Assembly (NCBI GenBank): GCA_005223375.1
Contig: RXOD01004801.1
Coordinates: 1-18,190, forward strand
DNA length: 18,190 nt
DNA from: Amoebophrya sp. AT5.2
Lineage: Eukaryota > Sar > Dinophyceae > Syndiniales > Amoebophryaceae
Reading direction: 5' to 3'
A program made the translations under genes and the position numbers. The notes under the pieces are model-generated. The model ran no database searches. It had not been told where the DNA came from and saw nothing but the letters and a program-made list of their open reading frames with translations. This document shows positions 1 to 8,340 of the stretch, in pieces. Within the stretch, counting starts at the first letter, position 1. Each line of letters begins with the position of its first letter.

Positions 1-383
1 GTTTGTGTTTCGTCTTGTAGCCGGTCTCAGCAGCCGCGGCAAAATCATATCCGTCGCTGCCAGAATATATAAATGCCGCCGAAAATAATAATAATGGGTG
101 GTTCACTTCTGTAATGTGGGTGGACATCGTTTGCGGGCAATTGGCGGGCGGAGCCGGTGGGCGAGCGGATCTGCTTCCGACATTCTCGGCGGTGAAGGTG
201 GTATGCGGGTTAGAGCCAGAGAACACGAATCTGCTGCTGCAGCTGACATGGCAGCTCGTCTTGACGAAGAGCGCAGCGGGGCAAGCCGGGGCTGGCGCGG
301 GGCAGCGTAAGATGGGGGAGACAAACAGCATATTGACACGTATCACTTCTAATTCCGGTCGTGGATAAGAAAGTATCTATCAG
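1..383. other. Upstream region of the first gene, no gene seen
   Basis: I see no convincing coding region here: the short open frames are overlapping and compositionally unremarkable. A TATA-like octamer, TATATAAA, sits at 66-73, followed by an AT-rich run (AATAATAATAAT), but it is about 310 bp before the proposed start at 384, so a promoter role is only a guess. The stretch may hold the 3' end of a preceding gene, the promoter and the 5' leader. Confidence 0.3.
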
Positions 384-2981
384 ATGGATGAATCATCTAA
401 GTCACGTATACTGCGTGGTGGCTCGGAGCTGCGCAATAACCAGCAGCACACATAATGATAAATCCAGGGCTCCTTTCGACGTTTTAGAAGGTGAAGTACT
501 TCATCTCTTCAAAGAATCAATGTTTCTCTTCATAGCCGCTGCCGACCAGTCTGCGACTCTGTCTCGACCGAGCAGCCCCCGAGCCGCCACTCAGACCACC
601 GCGCACCCCCAGCAAGCGTCATCATCGGACAATGCCGCTGGGGTCTCCAATTTGGTTCCGGCAGCGCGAGAAGTCACCGCCGACTTCAAGGCGGCGCTCG
701 CCCAGATGACGTCTTACAACGAAAAGTGGCTGCAGTCGGAGGAATACCAGCAGGTGCAGAAAATGGAGATGCCCGTCGAGCTGGACGACAGCGACGACGA
801 AGTAGAAGACATGAACGGTAGAAGTTCTCCGTTTTTAATAGTCGGTATCTTGATATACATAGGTGTTTAAAACCACGACCGGGGAAAAAAATCGAATGAT
901 AGCCTGTGCAGAGCCTTGTTATCCTTGAAGAAAACTACTGCCATGCAAGAGCAAGAACCACACGAAGAACCACAACACAAGGCTCGCCGTCCCCGGGGCG
1001 TGCCGGAACAAGGAACCAGGGCGAGACCCCGCACGACGAGCAGACTCTGTCTGAGGAGGAGGATGAGTTCCTCTCCAAGCAGGAGAAGGCGAAACTCAAG
1101 GCCAAGGAGGACCTGGCCAAGTCGGAGCGCTACGTAAAAGTGCAGAACATACTGGATGAGATGGACGCCGTGCTCGGAGAAGACGAACCACCGCAGCCGG
1201 CACCCGGACCCAGCCACCACGCGCGGCAACAGATGACGCAGCACGCTGAGCGTCCAGAGTCGCGCTCTCGGGCGCGCGTTGAGGCAGAACGGAGGCAAAT
1301 CCAGCAGCATCAAATCGCCGCCTCCGAGGACGATTCCGAGGACGACGGAAGCTCCGACGGCGGGTCAGCTTCCAGTCCGTCGTCTGCAGACGAACGAGGA
1401 CGGGCATTTTCATCCTCGCGCAACGGTACTAGAGGAGCGCCGAGTAACTACAGGCCCCCGCACCAGCAGCACGAAATCAGTCTGATAACGACGAAGAGCG
1501 ACGGCACGAGCTCGAAAGTGGTATACTTCGACCACAGCGGGTCGCCGGAAAGAAGTCGGAAGCCAAGTGGCAGGGAGCGCGGCGGTTTTCAACAATACGA
1601 CGATCACCACAATCAGCAGCAGGGGGAGAAAATGTACCCCCAGTCCAAAAGTGCGAGTGGCAACAGAGCGCGGATGGTTGCCGGGGATGATACAAACTAT
1701 GGGCGCAGCGGCGGCCCCACGACGGGCGGGCAAAAACGGATGTCGGACTACGGCGAGGATTTCAGCGATGAAGATGACGTGTCCGGGAATGAAAATCGCT
1801 TCAAGCCGAACGCGCAGGCCTTGCAATTGTACCCCCGGTCGCGAGCGCGGACAGGTAGCAGTGTGCGCCTGGTCACGTCGGCGCCGTTTGAAGACGAAGT
1901 AGTGGAGGCGGCGGGCGAGGAAGAGAAGGGGGTTGCTGCAGATGCTGCTGCTGCCGAAATAGAGCCGGGCTCGGGGGAAAATCGCGACGGCGAGGAGCAG
2001 GAAGAGGGGGGTCGTGAGCTTCTGGAAGACGGTGGTAGAACTGGCGCAGCGGATGCGGAGGGACCAGTCGCTGACGAAGAGAGACTCGAGCACGGAGAGG
2101 AAGGTGGTGAAATGGCCGCCGAAAGAGCCGCCGCTGAAGAACCAGCTCCAGCACCGGAAGAAGGTGCAGACAGCGGGCCTGTTGATGCTGGAGAAGACGA
2201 TCCTGGGGCGGAAGGAGCAGAGGCTGCGGAAGACGGCGAAAAAGCGGCTTCGCCATTGCTCGAAGCGAAGAAGATTTTGCAAGAACTACAGACGGGGCTG
2301 GCGAACTACTTTCCGTTTCTCGCGAACGCGCTGCCGAACAGTTTGAAGCAGAAAGGCTCGGAAGCGGGAGTCGTCTGCCTCTTTCAGCTTTTGCTGAATG
2401 GCGTGGGGGCAGAGGGAATCGAAGCGGGGGGTACCGACACAGACACAGAGCGTTTGAGTATGGGCATTCTTGTTCTGGCTTGTTGCCGACTTGCGATTTT
2501 TCAACACAACAGATTGATCTTCCACAGTTTTTTCGCTCTAATCGAATCCAAAATTTGCTCTCCCTCTACTCGGCCAGCCATCGAGGATCCCGGGGCCGAC
2601 ATTTCTTCCCTGGCTGAAGACCTCGCCGACAAGCTGCCCCACGACTGGATTTTCCACGTCGTCACCGAGTCCGCGTCTGAGCTGCTCGACCGGTACGGGT
2701 TTGAGGACCTGGTCGAGACGCTCCAGGGCCTGCTTACGTACGACGGACCGGGGACCGAGCGATTGCCCGTCCCGGAGGGCGTCCTGGAGGGAGCGCCAGT
2801 AACCATGGAACAGCGGGTTTACGCCGCGTTTCCTGTGGCCCTGGGGGAGGGGAGCGGCGAGTCGCACTTGGATGTGCTCTTCGCGGAAGAGGAGGGGAAG
2901 GAAAAATACGTGTCGGACATAAACCACGCAGAACTCACCCGGTTCTCCAACACCGCGGCGAGCATCCTGCGGGGCTTCTGA
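384..2981 (+). CDS. Acidic low-complexity protein, multi-exon, function unknown
   Basis: I do not recognise the family. Proposed exons are 384-405, 536-817 and 982-2981 (931 is an alternative third acceptor). Intron 1 (406-535) starts GTATAC and ends TCTTCATAG; its phase-1 junction joins N-terminal MDESSKS to a Ser/Pro/Thr-rich stretch. Intron 2 starts GTAGAA at 818, and acceptors at 930 and 981 both keep frame. The product is about 767 residues: a Ser/Pro/Gln-rich N-terminus, an acidic stretch, a charged helix near KQEKAKLKAKEDLAKSER, a long disordered Ser/Asp/Arg/Gln-rich middle, a Glu/Ala-rich segment (about 1900-2270) and a more ordered C-terminus from about 2270. An unusually hydrophobic in-frame segment at 2458-2577 (120 nt, GTATGG...GGCCAG) may be a further intron. 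The ATG at 384 is preferred over 388 because the splice restores a compositionally consistent reading. No membrane segment or catalytic motif was seen. Expression is confident, exon ends are not. Confidence 0.6.
406..535 (+). other. Predicted spliceosomal intron 1 of the first gene
   Basis: The donor is GTATAC and the acceptor TTTCTCTTCATAG has a pyrimidine-rich lead. The junction is phase 1 on both sides and joins frame 0 (ATG 384) to the long frame beginning at 538. Without splicing, the ATG-384 frame stops after 23 codons. cDNA would settle it. Confidence 0.5.
818..981 (+). other. Predicted intron 2 of the first gene (acceptor uncertain)
   Basis: The upstream frame meets a stop at 868-870, while the downstream 2-kb frame has no good ATG at its start, so a junction is needed. 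The donor GTAGAA at 818 follows an acidic stretch ending in MN. Acceptors at 930 (CTTGAAG) and 981 (CACAAG) both preserve phase 1; the AG at 911 would lead to an early stop. Confidence 0.45.
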
Positions 2982-3686
2982 AAAGAGGACCGCGACGGTG
3001 TCGGGGAGGACTGCGAAACCAATCTCGCCCGTAAAAATTTTCCGAACCTTTGTTGATAGCACGAAAGCCTGATGCTGATCTGTGGGCACACGGCATTCGC
3101 TTGAGAATATCGGGACGCCTTCGCCAATACTGCGAAAGATGTACGCACTTGGATTTGAAGTTGAACCTTCTTCGAGACTAAACTGAACAGCCACTCAAAA
3201 GAGTGTTTTCTTCTTGCTGTCGGTGGAGGACTCCCGACGCACATTGACGATGCACAAAAAACCTATGTCCTCGGCCCCTCATCTTGAACAATATTGATTG
3301 CGATTGCAGCAGCTTTCGACATAGAAGTTTCGCACCGAAAATGTACATCAAGCTTGTTGGAAAACGAACTTTCTGCAACTGGGCTGCCACTGCCTGAGGC
3401 GTGGAACCAGAAATGAGTCGCGGAATGCACGAAGATGTTCGCCGTGGGGTGGGTTCTTACTTCGCTGATTTGTCTTCTCGGACAGCGAAATCGTGGCACA
3501 GTGCTGAATTCGCTATGGCGCTTTTGCGCTTCCTCCGTCGTAAAGAAACTCATCGATTTGCTGTTCGTTTGTGCTCCGAAAACGAATTCCTAAAAAAGCG
3601 TCGAATATCACCCCCGCGACAAAAATGGCCGCGCGTTGCATCGCGCCCCTACTATTCCGCCCATTTAAAATAACGAAAACTCGACC
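2982..3686. other. Intergenic stretch, nothing supported
   Basis: These 705 bp separate the first gene from the next. Open frames on both strands are short or overlap one another and lack a coding-like composition. It presumably holds the 3' untranslated region of the first gene and the promoter of the second. I see no repeats, RNA gene or long hairpin. Confidence 0.4.
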
Positions 3687-4058
3687 ATGACATTGCGGCT
3701 TTCCCCCGCGCGGCTTTTCGCGCGGCACCACTGGGGGGAGCGGTCTTGCTGGGGCCCCACCAAGTTCCGCGCACACGGTGGCGCCGTGTCGAATCCGTTT
3801 GCGGCGCCTCCCGACCTGAAGCCGAGCATGATCGGAAAGACGGTTATGGAGTACATCACGCGTTCCTGTGTCGGCGGCCTGGACCAGGGTCTGCACAGCT
3901 CGAAGCTCACCAAGCGACAGCGGCTGCAGGAGTTCCCGTGGTACCGTTTTCCAGACCACCTGCGGGACCGCTTCATCGACGAAATTTATCACCGCGGGAT
4001 GGTGCTCCACGACAAAGAATGCAAAGACGCATTCGAACTGGTGAAAAAAATCACGTGA
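3687..4058 (+). CDS. Small basic protein, possibly organelle-targeted
   Basis: A single-exon 123-residue protein. I do not recognise the family. The first 17 residues (MTLRLSPARLFARHHWG) are rich in Arg, Leu and Ala with no acidic residue, as in many mitochondrial presequences, which is an inference from composition. The rest is soluble and charged: a Gly/Pro-rich segment, then a conserved-looking region with LTKRQRLQEFPWYRFPDHLR, and a C-terminal helix ending DAFELVKKIT. The ATG at 3687 is the first in its frame and is preceded by CGACC. The antisense frame over the same DNA is compositionally odd, so the + frame is preferred. A small subunit of a respiratory or ribosomal complex is possible, but nothing in the sequence proves it. 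Confidence 0.6.
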   Translation: MTLRLSPARLFARHHWGERSCWGPTKFRAHGGAVSNPFAAPPDLKPSMIGKTVMEYITRSCVGGLDQGLHSSKLTKRQRLQEFPWYRFPDHLRDRFIDEIYHRGMVLHDKECKDAFELVKKIT

Positions 4059-4604
4059 ACTGGTGTGGTGTGGTACTAAGGGTCGAAACGTGTTTGATAA
4101 TTTCCTCGGGATCAGCTGCCTGTTCAGGCGTCGCGTGATGGATTGCAATGCGGTTTTCGTCAGCGCCTATGCGGCGGATGTCGGAGTTGAACTCCGACAG
4201 CATTTTTATGACGTTCGAAAAACCACATTGCTGCTTCGGAAAGAAAAACTTTTCGCTGCTACACCAATGCACGAGCACAGTGTTTCACGCGTTGGCGTAC
4301 GCGTGTTTCGCTGTCATCCTCGCTCTAGCTTCAGGTATAATCTATAGTACTTGATGGTGGACTGGACTTGGACATGGACCTGGAGACTTACCCTTGATAT
4401 CACTTTTGTTTTACTAGCAAGTGCAATTTCCGCGTACTTACCTACTTGTTACAGGATTCGCAGTCCTTTCTCGTCTCTGATTCCCCCGTGTTGCGCGGAT
4501 TTTTTGAACTTGTGGGCTCTGCCCGCTTGATGGTTTTCGCGCAAAACGTGAGGGCATTGTGATAAAAATACACGGCGCAATTAGTTACAAATACTTTGAT
4601 CATC
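4059..4604. other. Intergenic stretch, nothing supported
   Basis: These 546 bp are noticeably more AT-rich than the flanking coding regions. Short frames at 4063-4347 and 4148-4354 overlap each other in different frames and show no domain or composition that would support either. The stretch probably holds the 3' untranslated region of the previous gene and the promoter of the next. Confidence 0.4.
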
Positions 4605-5174
4605 ATGGGCGACCCGTGGTCGTGGGTCTCCTCCGTTCCCGTGCTTGGAGCAGTAAAGGCAGTCGTCCACAACGTCGCCGGCGATCACCGCCTGGCGCAG
4701 GAGACGTGGGACACACATAATTCGGCAAGTCACGAGGCCGTCGCGTACACGCCGGGTGCTGGACATATCAAGGCCCTGGTGCACCGCGCCGCGGGCCATC
4801 ACAGGGAGGCCGACGACTCCGCGCGCAAGGCCACGAGCAGCTGGGAGGTCGCGAAAAAAGCAGTCCCGGCGGCCGCGGCGGGCGCCGCAATGGGGACCTT
4901 CGTAGCCGGACCTGCCGGGGCTGTGGGAGGTGCGGTTACGATGGGCGTCGTAGAGACGCTCACGAACATTGAGCGGGAAGAAACTGCGCTGCGGAAGAAA
5001 AATGAAGCGGCCGCGGTGGCCAGCCACGTCGACAAGGAGGATGACGACGCGAAGCTGCGGAAGCTCCTTTCAGAGAAGGAAAAGCTGATGAAGAAAAAGA
5101 AGATACGCCAACTGCAAGAAGAAATCACGAAGCTACAGGCAGAAGAAGACGCGTTGCGGGCCGATTTAGATTGA
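4605..5174 (+). CDS. Tandem-motif, Gly/Ala-rich and coiled-coil protein
   Basis: A 189-residue single-exon protein of unknown function. Three parts are visible. Residues 12-31 (VLGAVKAVVHNVAGDHRLA after Pro12) and 50-69 (GAGHIKALVHRAAGHHREA after Pro50) are two copies, 38 residues apart, of a motif readable as G-x-h-K-A-h-V-H-x-x-A-G-x-H-R-x-A. Residues about 87-122 are Gly/Ala/Val-rich with GxxxG spacing, typical of a glycine-zipper that inserts in or packs against membranes. Residues about 145-189 are Lys/Glu/Leu-rich with heptad character and form a predicted coiled coil. The N-terminus MGDPWSWVSSVP is not a signal peptide. The ATG at 4605 is chosen because it begins this well-conserved-looking N-terminus. 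A membrane-associated scaffold is one reading, but it is inference only. Confidence 0.75.
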   Translation: MGDPWSWVSSVPVLGAVKAVVHNVAGDHRLAQETWDTHNSASHEAVAYTPGAGHIKALVHRAAGHHREADDSARKATSSWEVAKKAVPAAAAGAAMGTFVAGPAGAVGGAVTMGVVETLTNIEREETALRKKNEAAAVASHVDKEDDDAKLRKLLSEKEKLMKKKKIRQLQEEITKLQAEEDALRADLD

Positions 5175-5642
5175 GAGTGACAGGCGCGTGGACGGCGGAT
5201 CGGGAAGAGCTTTATTGAAGGTGCGCAGCTTGTAGTCCATAGACTCTTGAAAAAATGCGGTAGAACCGTGGCAGACACAATTTTTGTCGTCGAGACTGAC
5301 GAAATATGGGCGTAGTTGCGTTTCCGTACTAAAGGCTCGGATGCTTCCTGAGATCCATCGTTTTCGATGAGTCGATGTTCAGTGAGCACAAAGATCAGCG
5401 CCGCGAGCATGTGTGTGCAGCCTTCTCCAAAGTTAATCGCCCTCGGCGCTGATTATGCGAACCGCGTGTGCGTTGAAGTCACTGCGAAGCTCCTTCCTGA
5501 AGATCAGCACCGTCTTTGAGATCTCGGCCGCGTGAATCAAGCGTGCTGCGCGTGTCAATAAAGATAGCTGAGCTCAGGTGGTCAGGTCAGGCGCGTCGAA
5601 TGGCTTATACCCCCAAGCCCAGCTCAGGCTCACTCGGTTCTC
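5175..5642. other. Intergenic left flank of the retroelement
   Basis: These 468 bp run from the stop codon of the tandem-motif gene to the left end of the retroelement. I see no supported gene. Antisense frames extending into the preceding gene are shadows. The last bases before the element are CGGTTCTC; the CTC at 5640-5642 recurs just after the right end. Confidence 0.4.
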
Positions 5643-5861
5643 TGCCAATAAAGGAGGGCTCGCACTGAATGCGTTTGAATTTGTAGAGGTTTCGTGATCG
5701 ATAAAGCTAACTATCTCGTCAGCTGTTGTTCTGTCTCCGTTCTGTATGATTCGATCGTTACTTCGCGATGTCGTCATCGAAGGTTCTTCTCGTTAAGCGC
5801 TAATGGGCAGCAGGCCTTAGCGCGACCGTCACCGACGTTGGTTTGAAGAATTTTTTCTTCC
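5643..5861 (+). repeat. Split direct repeat A, copy A1 (left terminus)
   Basis: 219 bp, from TGCCAATAAAGGAGGG to AAGAATTTTTTCTTCC, repeated at 6635-6853 with no difference that I can see. It contains two self-complementary elements: CGATG-TCGT-CATCG at 5766-5779 and GCGCTAA ... TTAGCGC at 5797-5823 with an inner GGC/GCC pair. The sequences diverge abruptly after 5861 and 6853, which fixes the right edge. It marks the left end of the element. Confidence 0.92.
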
Positions 5862-6449
5862 GGTGGTCGCGCTTTGGCTGGTGGGAACTCACCGTCCCCC
5901 CCCACTGCAGGTGCAGGTTGAGGCTATGTTGATGTTTGTAAAAGTGTTAAAAAAAGTATGTGCAAAAAGTCGTTGCTGTTTGCCTCAATCTGGGTCAAGG
6001 TAAAGTGTTTTGGCTTACTGGTATAAGCCTAGTAAAGCTTGTTGCTAAGTGGATTTCAAGGTAAAGATGAAAGTGAGTTCCATCTGAGAAAGTATAGGTT
6101 TGGTGTGCTCAGGTAAGCACTACAGCGCAAGCGCGCTCAGGAGGTGGGTGCTGGAGGGATCCCTTTTGGGTGAACTCACCCCATCACTGAGTGTCGCCCT
6201 GTCGACTGACCGAAAGGTCAGGCGCCGACTTTGCTCTTCTGAACAAAGTAGGCGTTTATCCTCAGGTTGTGCACCCACCTCTGTGAGTGCGCTTCCTGTA
6301 GGTGCTTTGGTTTGATTGTTGCTGCGCTTGGTTTTTTGTCAAAAGGTATGTTACAGCCGATGCTCCGCCCAGGCAGAGCGGGTTGGGGCGCGGAGGTCTT
6401 TGTCTGACTCGGTCGTCAGGCCTCTGCCGTGTGCAGAGCGGTGTGGCGA
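5862..6449 (+). other. Non-coding spacer between A1 and B1
   Basis: 588 bp unique to this part of the element. No ORF is convincing. The first half is T/A-rich with several GGTAAAG motifs (such as near 5999 and 6060); the second half is packed with short inverted repeats, described separately at 6105-6284. As it lies upstream of all element ORFs, it is likely to be promoter, 5' leader or packaging sequence. Confidence 0.5.
6105..6284 (+). ncRNA. Hairpin-rich region, possible structured RNA
   Basis: Successive inverted repeats suggest a folded RNA: GTGCT 6105-6109 with AGCAC 6116-6120; AGCGC 6124-6128 with GCGCT 6133-6137; a long closing stem GAGGTGGGTGC 6141-6151 with GCACCCACCTC 6271-6281. 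Inside this closing stem lie GGGTG 6168-6172 with CACCC 6177-6181; CTGACC 6206-6211 with GGTCAG 6216-6221 capped by a GAAA tetraloop and extended by GTCG 6201-6204 with CGAC 6226-6229; and TTTG 6230-6233 with CAAA 6244-6247. The layout resembles a multibranch junction. I do not recognise a known ribozyme or RNA family; the hammerhead core was looked for and not found. Confidence 0.35.
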
Positions 6450-6634
6450 AGCCGCGCCGGTTTGTTCTGATCGATCCTTGGAAGGATCTCTGTTTCGCTC
6501 TGGTGCCTTGGTGAGGCGTCGCTTGCGGCTGTTTGTGCTGTGTTTTCGTGCAGCTCTTCTTCTCGGTCATCAGTCGGGATCGCGTTAACCCGTTGGCACA
6601 AATGCGTTTAGAACACAATCTACACACAATTCAA
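6450..6634 (+). repeat. Split direct repeat B, copy B1 (internal)
   Basis: 185 bp from AGCCGCGCCGG to ACACACAATTCAA, repeated at 12665-12849 with one difference (C6597 versus T12812). It contains the perfect inverted repeat GATCCTT-GG-AAGGATC at 6473-6488. It ends at 6634, exactly where A2 begins at 6635. In the YR retroelement replication model this internal B1-A2 pair copies the circle junction. Confidence 0.92.
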
Positions 6635-6853
6635 TGCCAATAAAGGAGGGCTCGCACTGAATGCGTTTGAATTTGTAGAGGTTTCGTGATCGATAAAGCT
6701 AACTATCTCGTCAGCTGTTGTTCTGTCTCCGTTCTGTATGATTCGATCGTTACTTCGCGATGTCGTCATCGAAGGTTCTTCTCGTTAAGCGCTAATGGGC
6801 AGCAGGCCTTAGCGCGACCGTCACCGACGTTGGTTTGAAGAATTTTTTCTTCC
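6635..6853 (+). repeat. Split direct repeat A, copy A2 (internal)
   Basis: 219 bp, identical by eye to A1 at an offset of 992 bp. It follows B1 with no bases between. The tyrosine recombinase start codon at 6868 lies 15 bp beyond its right edge, so A2 supplies most of the immediate leader, and perhaps the promoter, of that gene. It carries the same hairpins as A1 (6758-6771 and 6789-6815). Confidence 0.92.
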
Positions 6854-6867
6854 CACCCACCGCCCTG

Positions 6868-8340
6868 ATGTCGCAGGATAGCGACTCGGATGCTGCGCTG
6901 ATGCGCGATTTGCAAAAGATCGAGAAGAAGAACACGTCGTCGTATGTAGCCATGAAGGCTGCGTTCGGTGAAAAACGCGTGGAGCGCGCTGTGAAGCAAG
7001 TAGTGAAACGCCAAGTAGTTTTCGACGATGGGTTCTTCGACGTGGATGGGGACAAAGACATCCCGAAAGCAGTACTCGAGCAGGTAAAGTACGGCGTGTA
7101 CAAGTTCGATTGGGGGAGGACACGTTTGCCGCCAGGAGCGGCGCGAGACTTGGCGAGCAGACTCTCGCAGTTGCAGGTAGAAGTGACGGAAACAAGAGAT
7201 AGTAGTGGAGTAGTAGTAGCTACCGCGTACAAGACTTCCGAAAAAACGGACATCGATGAGCAGCTGTTTTTCAGAAAGGTGCCTTCATTAAGAGAGCAGA
7301 TCAGTTTGGTCAGGTCTGGTGTGCCAAAAGGCTACAGTGGTAAAAGAAGGAAGGTAGCGCTGACAGATGCAGCTGCGTCGCTGTCTGCGTCCAGTTCGGA
7401 CGGGAAAAGGTCCTCCAAGTTTCAGGAGGCGGCTGGCATCGTGTCAGACCCGAAGAAGTTAGCAGGTGCGATGGACAGGTTAGCTGCAATGATCGACAGA
7501 TCAAAGCAGGAGCGACAGCAGGATAGCATGCTGGCCAGGTACACAGAGTTGGTAAAGGCAGGGTTGCCTGGCGAACTCGGGTCGCGCGAGTCGCTGATGG
7601 CGTACATCGCAGTGATGCAGGAAGCCGGGTACAAGACGGCCAAAAGCGGTGTTGGCCAAGTTTTAAAAAGTAGTGCGTGCATGTGTAGCGAAGCTGAGCT
7701 AGAAGATGTGAAGAAAGCCATGGAAACGATGAAGCGTAGAGGATTTACAGGTAGGAAAGATCAAAAGCGTCCGTTAACAATGTACCACATAGGGTTGTGG
7801 TTTAAAAATAGTTTGATAAACGCAAGACAAGCCTTTGTCTGCGCCCTGGCGTTTTTCCTAGCGCTCAGGAAAAGCGAAGTCAAGAAGTTGGGCGTGTCGA
7901 TGTGTAGAAAAGAAGGGAAGATCCACCTGTACAAAGAAGACGGGGAGTTATGTTGTGATTTCTCCACCGCGTCGATCAAAAGTAACTTGTACAAAGTAGT
8001 ACGCGTCCCATGTGTGTGTAAGGACTTAAAAAGCGTAGGCGCGCCGCCTTTCCTCTGCGTCGCATGCAGCGATCAGTTGATTAGAAATCTAAAAGAAGAT
8101 GATCTCGAGCTACAGAAGATTGTGGAAAAGGCGGCGCCGTCGTGCGCTTATGGTTCGCATTCGTTCAGGATTGGTTCCGCGTGCGCGTTGTTCGAGCTTA
8201 GATTTTCAACAGATCACATCCTCCTCCACTGTAGGTGGACCAACCTTTCCATGCTGATGGTGTATTTGAGGAACTTAGGCACAGTGCCGAGACATGTCTT
8301 CCAGAAGATCTACTTCTGCGGACTTGGTTTCTTGAAGTAA
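6868..8340 (+). CDS. Tyrosine recombinase (retroelement integrase)
   Basis: A 490-residue single-exon protein expected to integrate the circular DNA copy of the element by strand exchange through a 3'-phosphotyrosine link. The C-terminal catalytic domain shows the YR signature: box I Arg334 in FLALRKSEV, a strand with Lys near residues 370-376, box II His431 and Arg434 in GSHSFRIGS, Trp457 in HCRWTNLS (the H/W position) and nucleophile Tyr466 in MVYLR. Trp-to-Tyr spacing of nine matches DIRS-type recombinases. Between the first Arg and the HxxR motif sits a cysteine cluster, C382-x-C384-x12-C397-x2-C400, which could bind zinc. The N-terminal third is charged and probably binds DNA or partners. 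The ATG at 6868 is the first in frame. It is the first ORF of the element, before gag and RT. Confidence 0.9.
   Translation: MSQDSDSDAALMRDLQKIEKKNTSSYVAMKAAFGEKRVERAVKQVVKRQVVFDDGFFDVDGDKDIPKAVLEQVKYGVYKFDWGRTRLPPGAARDLASRLSQLQVEVTETRDSSGVVVATAYKTSEKTDIDEQLFFRKVPSLREQISLVRSGVPKGYSGKRRKVALTDAAASLSASSSDGKRSSKFQEAAGIVSDPKKLAGAMDRLAAMIDRSKQERQQDSMLARYTELVKAGLPGELGSRESLMAYIAVMQEAGYKTAKSGVGQVLKSSACMCSEAELEDVKKAMETMKRRGFTGRKDQKRPLTMYHIGLWFKNSLINARQAFVCALAFFLALRKSEVKKLGVSMCRKEGKIHLYKEDGELCCDFSTASIKSNLYKVVRVPCVCKDLKSVGAPPFLCVACSDQLIRNLKEDDLELQKIVEKAAPSCAYGSHSFRIGSACALFELRFSTDHILLHCRWTNLSMLMVYLRNLGTVPRHVFQKIYFCGLGFLK

Noticed and set aside
1410..2282. 290-codon antisense frame over the first gene
   Set aside because: It mirrors the GC-rich, Glu/Ala-coding + strand, has a Phe/Leu/Arg-heavy composition and no domain; the + frame is preferred.
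2538..3194. 218-codon antisense frame
   Set aside because: It overlaps the C-terminal part of the first gene and shows no motif; it is likely a shadow.
3513..4148. 211-codon antisense frame over the small 3687-4058 gene
   Set aside because: Longer than the + frame but without recognisable domain; the + frame has a better start and a presequence-like N-terminus.
4799..5410. 203-codon antisense frame
   Set aside because: Its Ser/Phe/Ala-rich translation is the mirror of the Lys/Glu coiled coil and Gly/Ala stretch on the + strand.
6181..6230. Hammerhead-type ribozyme near the GAAA hairpin
   Set aside because: GAAA is a tetraloop here; the conserved CUGANGA core and cleavage triplet are not in the required positions.
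5643..6853. Interpretation of the repeats as LTRs of a standard LTR retrotransposon
   Set aside because: The repeats are split A1/B1-A2/B2, not two equal terminal copies, there is no DDE integrase, and a tyrosine recombinase is present.
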